Origin: DTKD01 sp050948905
Lineage (GTDB): Bacteria; Armatimonadota; UBA5829
Direction of reading: 5' to 3'
Assembly (NCBI GenBank): GCA_050948905.1
Contig: JBMNES010000001.1
Location: 2,356,001 to 2,420,000, forward strand
DNA length: 64,000 nucleotides
Within the stretch, counting starts at the first letter, position 1, and each line of letters starts with the position of its first letter. The position numbers and the translations under genes were made by a program. Positions 57,320 to 64,000 of this stretch are shown here, one piece after another. The notes under the pieces were generated by a model. It saw only the letters and a program-made list of their open reading frames with translations, was not told the origin of the DNA and searched no databases.

Positions 57320-59269
57320 ATGAGCGAGATCAAAGTATTCCAACTTGCTAAGGATCTGGGGATTACGACGAGCGACCTCGTGGCAGTCTTGAAAGACCTC
57401 GACATCCCAGTCACGGGAGGCTCTGATGATCTCGATTCAGCCACGGCTGATACCGTTCGCGAGATGCTGGCACAGGACAAGTCACTAATTGACCAGGCGA
57501 AAACTGTGGAGGTACCACAGTCTCTGTCGGTTAGGGAATTTGCCGAGGTTATGGGCATGGCTCCTGCGGACATCCAAAAGAGGCTGGTGGAGATGGGCAT
57601 TCTGGCCAGCGTTAACCAGCAGATCGGGTCGGACGTAGCTGCTAAAGTGGCGGAGAAATGGGGTTACACGGTTAAGGTATCTGCGACTCAGAAGCCGCGT
57701 GAAGTCAAGGCCGCCAAATTGCAGGCGCAGCCCAAAAGCAAGCGGGCTACCAAGATGGTGCCGAGGCCGCCGATTATCACCGTCATGGGCCACGTAGATC
57801 ACGGCAAGACCACATTGCTCGACGCGATTCGCCGCACACACGTGACACAGAGCGAATTTGGTGGGATTACGCAGCATATCGGTGCCTATCAGGTGGAGTG
57901 GAAAGACAAGAAGATTACTTTCCTTGATACTCCTGGTCACGAGGCGTTTACTGCTATGCGCGCTCGTGGTGCGAGCGTTACAGATATCGCCGTATTGGTG
58001 GTCGCTGCGGATGACTCCGTTATGCCGCAGACTATCGAGGCGATCCACCATGCACGAGCCGCGGAGGTTCCGATAATCGTCGCCATAAACAAAATTGACA
58101 AAGATGATGCGAACGTGGAGAGAACCCTGCAGCAACTCGCCGAACAGAATCTCGTTGCAGAAGAGTGGGGCGGGGATACTATTACGGTCAAGATTTCCGC
58201 TAAAAAGGGCGAGGGAATTGATGAGCTTTTGGAGATGATTCTGCTGGTGGCGGAGATGGCCGATTTGCAGGCTGAGGCTTCTGCCAGCAGGGTTCAGGGC
58301 AGCGTCATAGAGTCGAAGGTAGATCGTGGCAAAGGGCCAGTGGCGACTATTCTGGTGCAAAAAGGCACTTTGAAGATCGGTTCTCCTGTTGTTGCAGGGG
58401 AGACTTATGGCAAGGTCAAGGCTATGTTCGACGACAAAGGCGAGCGTATAAGCAAAGCTGGACCTGCTACGCCCGTCGAGGTGGTTGGGCTCTCTTCCAC
58501 GCCACAGGCTGGTGATTTGCTGGAATCTGCAAAGACTGATAAGGACGCCAGGGCGATTGCTGAAAAGCGAGCGCAGGAGAGTCGCGACGAGAGAATGGCT
58601 GCGACCACCAAGATCACCCTCGAAGACCTGTATCAACAAATACAGGAAGGCAAAGTTAGAAAGCTCAATGTGGTTCTAAAGGCCGACGTGCAGGGCTCTG
58701 AAGAGGTTGTGATTCAGTCGCTTCTTGGAATTCAGCACGAAGAAGTTCGCGTGGATATCATTCACTCCAGTGTGGGCAACATAAATGAGTCGGATGTGCT
58801 GCTAGCCTCCGCTTCAAACGCCATCGTTATCGGTTTCAATGTCAAGGTTGATGCACAGACGCAAAAGGTTGCTGAGGCGAATCACGTCGAAGTGCGCACG
58901 TATAACGTAATTTATGAGCTTACAAAAGAAGTTCGGGCTGCGATGTCGGGTTTGTTGGAGCCTACCATCGAAGAGGAGAAACTTGGCGAAGCCGAAGTTC
59001 GTGCTACGTTCAGAATCCCGAGCGTCGGAGTTATCGCTGGTTGTATGGTCATTGCTGGCAGGGTTGTTCGCAATGAGCACGTCAGAGTGAGAAGAAATGG
59101 CGAAATTGTCCACGAAGGCAAGCTCGATACATTGAAACACTTAAAGGACGAGGCGCGGGAGATGGCCCAGGGCTTCGAGTGCGGAATACACAGCGACGGA
59201 TTCCAGGACTACCAGGAGGGTGATATCATCGAATGCTACACCCTCAAGAAGATCGCCAGAGCCGTATAA
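57320..59269 (+). CDS. infB: Translation initiation factor IF-2
   Basis: GTPase that brings initiator tRNA to the ribosome. The 649-residue protein is short for IF-2. The N-terminal part has two IF2-N-like modules (MSEIKVFQLAKDLGITTSDLV and SLSVREFAEVMGMAPADIQ) without the long disordered linker seen in many species. The G domain has G1 GHVDHGKTT near residue 157, the G2 GGITQHIG, G3 DTPGHEAF, G4 NKID and G5 ISAKKGEGI. Domains II to IV are complete and end YTLKKIARAV. GAGGGGAG precedes the ATG. It is followed by DUF503 and rbfA in the usual order. Confidence 0.98.
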   Translation: MSEIKVFQLAKDLGITTSDLVAVLKDLDIPVTGGSDDLDSATADTVREMLAQDKSLIDQAKTVEVPQSLSVREFAEVMGMAPADIQKRLVEMGILASVNQQIGSDVAAKVAEKWGYTVKVSATQKPREVKAAKLQAQPKSKRATKMVPRPPIITVMGHVDHGKTTLLDAIRRTHVTQSEFGGITQHIGAYQVEWKDKKITFLDTPGHEAFTAMRARGASVTDIAVLVVAADDSVMPQTIEAIHHARAAEVPIIVAINKIDKDDANVERTLQQLAEQNLVAEEWGGDTITVKISAKKGEGIDELLEMILLVAEMADLQAEASASRVQGSVIESKVDRGKGPVATILVQKGTLKIGSPVVAGETYGKVKAMFDDKGERISKAGPATPVEVVGLSSTPQAGDLLESAKTDKDARAIAEKRAQESRDERMAATTKITLEDLYQQIQEGKVRKLNVVLKADVQGSEEVVIQSLLGIQHEEVRVDIIHSSVGNINESDVLLASASNAIVIGFNVKVDAQTQKVAEANHVEVRTYNVIYELTKEVRAAMSGLLEPTIEEEKLGEAEVRATFRIPSVGVIAGCMVIAGRVVRNEHVRVRRNGEIVHEGKLDTLKHLKDEAREMAQGFECGIHSDGFQDYQEGDIIECYTLKKIARAV

Positions 59270-59289
59270 ATCGCGTTCGGATATGACAA

Positions 59290-59574
59290 ATGACTTTCGC
59301 GGGAATCCTTAGTATAACAATCGAGGTGCCCGGCAGCGAGTCGCTAAAAGACAAAAGGCATGTGGTGAAAAGTATTCTCGACACCACACGCAACAAATTT
59401 AACGTCTCTGCTGCTGAGATATCGCACCTCGATTCCCATAAAATGGCGGGTTTGGCGTTTGCCTGCGTCGCTAACGAGGCTGCGTTCGTGCATAAGGTGC
59501 TGAATAAGGTGCTGGATCACGTGGAATCGAACCCGCTGTGTGAGGTGGTGGACGCCGGCGTAGAAATGGTGTGA
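59290..59574 (+). CDS. ylxP: DUF503 (YlxP-like) protein
   Basis: A 94-residue conserved protein of unknown function, usually encoded between infB and rbfA. The family pattern is clear: GILSITIEVPGSESLKDKRH, then VVKSILDTTRNKFNVSAAEI, then the final VESNPLCEVVDAGVEMV. The layout suggests a small alpha/beta ferredoxin-like fold. It follows infB by 20 bases and is separated from rbfA by a single base, so all are likely cotranscribed. No clear ribosome site is seen before the ATG at 59290. Confidence 0.92.
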   Translation: MTFAGILSITIEVPGSESLKDKRHVVKSILDTTRNKFNVSAAEISHLDSHKMAGLAFACVANEAAFVHKVLNKVLDHVESNPLCEVVDAGVEMV

Positions 59575-59575
59575 A

Positions 59576-59935
59576 ATGACTACTACTAGACAAAACAAGG
59601 TACGCGAACTCCTCAAGCAGGAAGTTAGCGATATTATAAGAAGAGAGATAAAAGACCCCAGGCTTGGTTTTTTGACAATCACAGATGCTGAGATTACTGC
59701 TGATCTGAAACACGCCAAGGTTTACGTTACGGTGTTGGGCGATGAGCAGGAACGCAAGCAGAGTATGGATGTACTCAAACATGCTCAGCATTTTATCCGA
59801 CAGGAGTTTGGAAAAAGAGTGAGGATGAAAATCCTGCCGGATGTTCAGTTTTTCTATGATGAGTCCGTAGACAGAGGGGTCCGTATTTTCGAGCTGTTGG
59901 AAGAGATTAAGCGGGATGACCAGGAGCAGTCTTAG
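59576..59935 (+). CDS. rbfA: 30S ribosome-binding factor A
   Basis: Ribosome maturation factor that binds the 30S subunit and helps to process the 16S rRNA 5' end. The 119-residue protein has the KH-like family signature RQNKVRELLKQEVSDIIRRE, DPRLGFLTITDAEI and AKVYVTVLGDEQE. It ends with RMKILPDVQFFYDESVDRG. The start is one base after the DUF503 stop codon, and the last 20 bases overlap the start of the DHH phosphoesterase gene, so translation is coupled. Confidence 0.96.
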   Translation: MTTTRQNKVRELLKQEVSDIIRREIKDPRLGFLTITDAEITADLKHAKVYVTVLGDEQERKQSMDVLKHAQHFIRQEFGKRVRMKILPDVQFFYDESVDRGVRIFELLEEIKRDDQEQS

Positions 59936-60884
59936 GGAAGCCTGGAGCAGGCTTGTTGCCCATAATTCTTTTGTGCTTGCCTGCCATGAGCGTCCGGATG
60001 GTGACTGTCTTGGCGCTGCGCTGGCGCTTGCGCGTGTGCTTAAGGGCTTAGGCAAAGACGTGACCACGCTGTGTCAGGACCCAGTGCCTGAGCATTATTT
60101 ATTTCTGCCAGAAGCTGGGACTATTGCGCAATCAACTGACAGACGAGGTTTTGACGTAGGGGTTGTTGTTGACTGCGACCAGCCTCATCGAACCGGAAAT
60201 GTAGCCGAAATCATAAATTCCGCAAAGACATCCGCACGTATTGACCATCATCTATCTAACGCGGACTATGGTGACATTCAGGTCGTCGAAACAAAGATCA
60301 GTTCGACTTCCGAGCTGATAATTGAGCTATTCGAGGCAAACGATATTGCGATAGATAAGCACACTGCGACGATGCTGTTGACGGGAATTATCTTCGACAC
60401 AGGCGGATTTCGTTATTCAAACGCGACCTCTCGGACGTTTCAGATAGTATCGCAATTTGCAGCGATGGGGATAAGGCCGTCAAGGCTGGTTCGGGCCGTT
60501 TTTGAGAGCAGGTCATTGAAATCGGCTCAATTGTTGGGCAGGGCTTTATGCTCTATGGAGGCAGTTGAGCGCGGGCAAATAGTTATCGCGCAGCTTGCCT
60601 ATTCGGATTATCTGGAACTCGGCGTTGAGGACAGCGATTCAGAGGGCATCGTCAATTCGGTCGCGGCGATCAAAGGACCGCGGGTGGTGATATTGCTACG
60701 AGAGGCAGAGCAGGGCGTAATTCGGGTTAGCCTGAGGTCGCGAGATGGATTTGACGTAAGCATGGTGGCATCTGCTTTCGGCGGTGGAGGTCACGCTGTG
60801 GCGTCGGGGTGCACTATTGAGGGCACTCTCGAACATGCCCGGGCTGAGTTGATCTCCGAGGTACGGCAGTGGATGGAGTCCTGA
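59916..60884 (+). CDS. nrnA: DHH-family oligoribonuclease / PAP phosphatase (NrnA-like)
   Basis: Probable bifunctional enzyme that degrades short RNA and 3'-phosphoadenosine 5'-phosphate. The 322-residue protein has the DHH domain motifs HERPDGDCLGAALALA, VVDCDQPHRTG and IDHH near residue 110. The DHHA1 domain ends with FGGGGHAVASGC. These manganese ligands are all present. It starts inside rbfA and ends overlapping truB, an arrangement common in rbfA-nrnA-truB operons. The NrnA role is inferred from the family and the context; a related exopolyphosphatase-type activity cannot be excluded. Confidence 0.93.
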   Translation: MTRSSLREAWSRLVAHNSFVLACHERPDGDCLGAALALARVLKGLGKDVTTLCQDPVPEHYLFLPEAGTIAQSTDRRGFDVGVVVDCDQPHRTGNVAEIINSAKTSARIDHHLSNADYGDIQVVETKISSTSELIIELFEANDIAIDKHTATMLLTGIIFDTGGFRYSNATSRTFQIVSQFAAMGIRPSRLVRAVFESRSLKSAQLLGRALCSMEAVERGQIVIAQLAYSDYLELGVEDSDSEGIVNSVAAIKGPRVVILLREAEQGVIRVSLRSRDGFDVSMVASAFGGGGHAVASGCTIEGTLEHARAELISEVRQWMES

Positions 60885-61786
60885 ACGTTTGCAAACCCGC
60901 CGGGCCGACCTCTCATGACGTAGTCAACAGCGTTCGACGGATATTCTCACAGAAGCGGGCAGGCCACGCCGGCACACTCGACCCAATGGCTACAGGGGTA
61001 TTGGTCATCTGTCTCGGCAAAGCGACCAGAATCGTAGAATATCTTACAGCCACGCAGAAACACTACCGCGCCACCTTGACCTTGGGCGTCACTACTGATA
61101 CTCAAGACGCCACAGGCAGCATACTCTCAGAAAAAGATGCCTCAAATATCAGCATTGACGAGATTCGGACGGCCGCTGGCACATTTCTCGGCGAAATCGA
61201 ACAGACGCCTCCGATGATTTCAGCTATCAAATATCAGGGCAAACCGCTTTATAAGCACGCCAGAGAAGGCAAAACCATCGAGCGCGCGCCGAGAACGGTA
61301 ACGATCTACTCCATCGAAGTAAACCCTCTGAACTCCCCGGAAGGAACGGCAACGACTCAGGTCGAATTATGCGTAAAATGCTCCAGCGGAACTTATATCC
61401 GTACATTATGCGCGGATATCGGTGATGTGTTGGGCTGCGGCGGTATGATGTCTGCTCTGCAGAGAACAAAAGTTGGGCAATTCACCCTCGATTCTGCAGT
61501 TAGCATTCCAGATATGGAGCGGGCTTATGAAGATGGGTCGCTTTCTTCGTTAGTGATCTCGGCTAACGAAGCGCTTTCGTATATGCCCGCGATAGAAATC
61601 GATGATCGAAACGCAAATCGCATCAGACACGGGCTTTCTTTTGTCACCGATGCCAGCCTGGCTGAGGGTTCGACTGTTAGAATAGTATCAAACGGTGCGT
61701 TGTTGGCGATTGGGATTGTCGAAAGAGTAGATACGGACATTTGGGTGAGGCCAAGGAAAGTATTTGTAGAAGAGCAACTCCGATGA
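60869..61786 (+). CDS. truB: tRNA pseudouridine(55) synthase
   Basis: Makes pseudouridine 55 in the T-loop of tRNA. The GTG start at 60869 overlaps the DHH gene by 16 bases and gives MDGVLNVCKPAGPTSHDVV, the family start. The catalytic Asp is in HAGTLDPMATGVL. Other motifs are KHYRATLTLGVTTDTQD, PPMISAIKYQGKPLYKHAR and SSGTYIRTLCADIG. The 305-residue protein includes a C-terminal PUA-like part. The stop overlaps the ribF ATG by four bases. Confidence 0.97.
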   Translation: MDGVLNVCKPAGPTSHDVVNSVRRIFSQKRAGHAGTLDPMATGVLVICLGKATRIVEYLTATQKHYRATLTLGVTTDTQDATGSILSEKDASNISIDEIRTAAGTFLGEIEQTPPMISAIKYQGKPLYKHAREGKTIERAPRTVTIYSIEVNPLNSPEGTATTQVELCVKCSSGTYIRTLCADIGDVLGCGGMMSALQRTKVGQFTLDSAVSIPDMERAYEDGSLSSLVISANEALSYMPAIEIDDRNANRIRHGLSFVTDASLAEGSTVRIVSNGALLAIGIVERVDTDIWVRPRKVFVEEQLR

Positions 61787-62706
61787 GTGTGATATACGGG
61801 TTAAAAAACGTAAAAGACGATTCCAGACATCGTGCCGTGGCCATCGGCGTGTTTGATGGGGTGCATTGGGGTCACAAGGCGATCTTCGAGCGTGTAGTAG
61901 CAGAGGCTGAAATGGCCAGTTTAGTGAGCCTGGTCCTGACATTCGAGAGGCACCCTTCCGAACTCCTTGCGCCTAATAATGCTCCATTTTATATCAGCAC
62001 CCTCGATCAGCGAATAGACCTCATACGCGCCTCGGGTGTCGATTCTATAGTGGTTGCGGAGTTCGATCCAGCCTTCGCGAATCTCAATCGGCAGGAGTTT
62101 CTGGATGAGATATTAATCAAAAGGCTCAAGGCTCAATGTGTGGTGGTAGGGGCGAATTTCAGATTTGGCAAAAATCGAGAGGGAGATATTCGTTATCTTA
62201 CGGAGAAAGCCCCGGAGATCGGGCTGAATGTAGCCGTAGTGCCGGCTGTTGTGATCGACAACGCCCCTGTCAGCAGCACCCGCATTCGCGCTCTTCTGCA
62301 AAGAGGGGACGTGGAACTCGCATCCAAGCTGCTGAGCCGTCGCTTCGCACTGCGCGGCACAGTAGTGCTAGGCCAGCAAATTGGTCGTACGCTTGGTTTT
62401 CCCACTGCAAATATCAAAAGCGAGCCGAGACAACTGATTCCTGGTCGCGGGGTCTACGCGGTCGAGACTACTGTTGACAAAACCGTCTATCCTGGTGTGT
62501 GCAACATCGGAACACGCCCAACATTCGGCGTCAACGACGTCTCCGTAGAGGTGCATATTGCCGGCTTTCAGGGCGATATCTATGGGCGACAGCTCGACGT
62601 CGTCTTTTGCCGGCGACTGCGAGATGAGATGAAATTCAGCAGCCGCGACAGTCTCGTCGCACAAATCCGCGAGGATTTGCAGCGCGCTAGCGGTAGTTGT
62701 CGCTAA
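61783..62706 (+). CDS. ribF: Bifunctional riboflavin kinase / FMN adenylyltransferase
   Basis: Converts riboflavin to FMN and then FAD. ATG 61783 overlaps the truB stop (ATGA) and gives the normal N-terminus MSVIYGLKNVKDD; an upstream in-frame ATG at 61741 lies inside truB and is unlikely. The FAD synthetase domain has AIGVFDGVHWGHKAI and VGANFRFGKNREGD. The riboflavin kinase domain has GRTLGFPTANI, the GVYAVET strand, NIGTRPTFG and VEVHIAGFQGDIYG. The 307-residue length is normal. It is the last gene of the nusA operon in this window; rpsO does not follow. Confidence 0.97.
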   Translation: MSVIYGLKNVKDDSRHRAVAIGVFDGVHWGHKAIFERVVAEAEMASLVSLVLTFERHPSELLAPNNAPFYISTLDQRIDLIRASGVDSIVVAEFDPAFANLNRQEFLDEILIKRLKAQCVVVGANFRFGKNREGDIRYLTEKAPEIGLNVAVVPAVVIDNAPVSSTRIRALLQRGDVELASKLLSRRFALRGTVVLGQQIGRTLGFPTANIKSEPRQLIPGRGVYAVETTVDKTVYPGVCNIGTRPTFGVNDVSVEVHIAGFQGDIYGRQLDVVFCRRLRDEMKFSSRDSLVAQIREDLQRASGSCR

Positions 62707-62707
62707 T

Positions 62708-64000
62708 CTAAGATTGATTTTTCTTCAAAGCATTCGTGCCTGATGTTTTGATTTCAGGCAAAGGCTTATCCGATGGCCAATTGATGACGTAGTCTATTCC
62801 CGGAATCAAATCAAACACATCGTCAGACAGAGGCGAATCGCACTCCGGATCCAGGCACGCGCTCCAGACAAAGGTATCGCTGCTGAACGCTATAGTCTCT
62901 CCACGCCGCTCAATATTTATTTTCGGCTCAGGCCACTGCAGGTCTTTGAATCTCTCCATCAGTAGCCTGTCCTGAGCAATCGCTTTGTCGTTTTGAGACA
63001 ACTGCACGAACGCCCCAGCTCTATCGAATCCAAGCTCTTGCAAGCCAGAAAGAGGAAGTTCGCTGATTTTGGTGGAAGAATTGGCCGGCAAAATGGCGGT
63101 ATGCGTCTCGTCAACCGGCAGCCCTCCTGCGAAATTAAAGAAACCGAACCGCATCTCCCCTTGCCAGCTTTTAGCTGTGTCGTTGACGCCGAAGAACAAA
63201 ACCTTGTCTTCTTCAACAGCAGCGATCACCGTTATCGGAGCAAAAGCCCGTCGCACGGGATGATACGCCAGTTTCCTGCGAAGATAATAGTCGACAATTG
63301 TCCATCCGTGACTCTGCGGCCAGGTGTCGTTATACATCCAGAAAATAGCAGAGGCGCTGCTGAACATTCTCCTTCTAAAGTTGCCGATGTATTCCCGCAA
63401 TCCCTCCGCCTGCAATATCCCGCTCAAAAACGCATATTCTTCAAAGGATATATCATCGGGTGTCAATCCAGCCCAGTCCTGCAGTATGCGATAACATATA
63501 CCCTGCACACCTGAGAAATTGCACGTATTGTCATGAAACTCCCAAGATGGGGAAAAGACATAGCGATGATTCTCCGGCAACGATTGTCTCAGAGTAGCCA
63601 GGCCGCTTGCGCCAAGCACGCCGCCTTCGTTAGGAAATCTGCTGATATCAGTCCGATATTTCCAGAAATCCGATCCGCTGGCCCCAAGTGATACGTGCCA
63701 CGGGTGCTGATCCCCTGTGATCGGCGAAGTTGGATTCACGTTATCAAGTGAATATGGAGACGATGGCCAATACGGCCTCGACGGGTCCTCACGGGCGATA
63801 ATTCGCGGTATCTCCAGGTGATAAATTGCATAATCGGGATGAGGATGCAGCCGATCATATCCCCACTCCCACGCGCCCCACTCAAGTTCGTTATTGCCAC
63901 ACCACACCACAAGGCTGGGATGAGGTGACAGACGCTTGACCTGATACGCTATCTCTGCGCGAACATTAGTCAAAAACCCCACATCATCGCCGGGGTACTT
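62708..64000 (-). CDS. Beta-mannosidase-like glycoside hydrolase (GH2), C-terminal part
   Basis: The gene runs off the right edge, so the N-terminal part is not seen; about 430 residues are visible. The catalytic barrel has the acid/base motif VVWCGNNELEWGAWEW, typical of GH2 beta-mannosidases (WxGNNE). Later comes RFPNEGGVLGASG, at the place of the nucleophile Glu. WMYNDTWPQSHGWTIVDYY matches the end of the barrel. The beta-sandwich domain that follows (VNDTAKSWQGEMRFG) is usual. The start inside the window at 63982 is not the true start, since the frame is open to 64000. The stop codon is one base from the ribF stop. Mannosidase versus other GH2 activity remains open. Confidence 0.85.
   Translation of the reverse strand, partial: KYPGDDVGFLTNVRAEIAYQVKRLSPHPSLVVWCGNNELEWGAWEWGYDRLHPHPDYAIYHLEIPRIIAREDPSRPYWPSSPYSLDNVNPTSPITGDQHPWHVSLGASGSDFWKYRTDISRFPNEGGVLGASGLATLRQSLPENHRYVFSPSWEFHDNTCNFSGVQGICYRILQDWAGLTPDDISFEEYAFLSGILQAEGLREYIGNFRRRMFSSASAIFWMYNDTWPQSHGWTIVDYYLRRKLAYHPVRRAFAPITVIAAVEEDKVLFFGVNDTAKSWQGEMRFGFFNFAGGLPVDETHTAILPANSSTKISELPLSGLQELGFDRAGAFVQLSQNDKAIAQDRLLMERFKDLQWPEPKINIERRGETIAFSSDTFVWSACLDPECDSPLSDDVFDLIPGIDYVINWPSDKPLPEIKTSGTNALKKNQS

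Noticed and set aside
1..64000. tRNA or rRNA genes
   Set aside because: I looked for T-loop-like GTTCGAATC words. The few hits, such as near 10166 and 9283, lie inside coding sequence and have no cloverleaf around them. A tRNAscan run would be decisive.

Overview
This window is a gene-dense piece of a bacterial chromosome of moderate GC content. I read it as probably from the phylum Armatimonadota or a close relative; this is inference, without a marker-gene search. The reasons are a type IV prepilin-like protein with a C-terminal H-x9-DG motif (29337-30146), an RCC1-repeat secreted protein that ends in an OB-fold-like module, a large S55-family secreted protein, many polysaccharide-active exported enzymes, and a short IF2. 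TTG and GTG starts are frequent and are often picked out by a clear Shine-Dalgarno sequence. Several promoters match the sigma-70 consensus with an exact 17-base spacer, which helps in drawing transcription units. No tRNA, rRNA, CRISPR array, phage or insertion sequence was seen.

Layout. 1-5.6 kb: envelope folding (parvulin lipoprotein, DsbD), a low-complexity surface protein and a membrane-bound J-domain protein. 5.8-10.6 kb: an MBL-fold hydrolase, a hypothetical, NAD synthetase with an altered glutaminase domain, and a pectate-lyase-fold protein. 10.8-16.4 kb: dnaN, then the operon hisC-aroF-tyrA-cmk-plsC (aromatic amino acids, CMP, phosphatidate). 16.4-21.4 kb: the RCC1 protein and a three-gene unit with a deaminase-like amidohydrolase and a CPBP protease. 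22-28.9 kb: uvrA, a sugar isomerase, rpiB, and a small redox cluster (DUF2795, cytochrome b5-like, FAD reductase). 29-39.4 kb: a prepilin-like gene, ribosomal L25/Ctc, dnaE, an M50 protease, and small or unknown genes. 39.5-52 kb: a 1428-residue S55/propeller protein, a giant transaldolase-like protein, clpB with a HAIR-like operator, a GH78 enzyme and a DUF1080 protein. 52-64 kb: hemB, an NlpC/P60 hydrolase, a nitroreductase, the translation operon nusA-ylxR-infB-DUF503-rbfA-nrnA-truB-ribF, and the C-terminal part of a GH2 beta-mannosidase-like enzyme.

The most unusual content is not coding. Three intergenic regions (2.9-3.5 kb, 8.7-9.2 kb, 21.4-22.1 kb), with a remnant at 10.6 kb, are built from shared modules: GGTTGNC-type short repeats, a GTCATTTCGAAC..GTGAGAAATC element whose left half is iterated with a 24- or 25-base period, a TTTCTGG..TTTCGCG module, and (in two of them) hairpins with a constant CTCCG loop and stems that differ but still pair. 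This hairpin family is the best candidate in the window for something not yet described. Other points are a NadE that appears to have lost its glutaminase cysteine, a duplicated DEDTVLHLP motif in the NusA tail, and a permuted order of S55 protease motifs.
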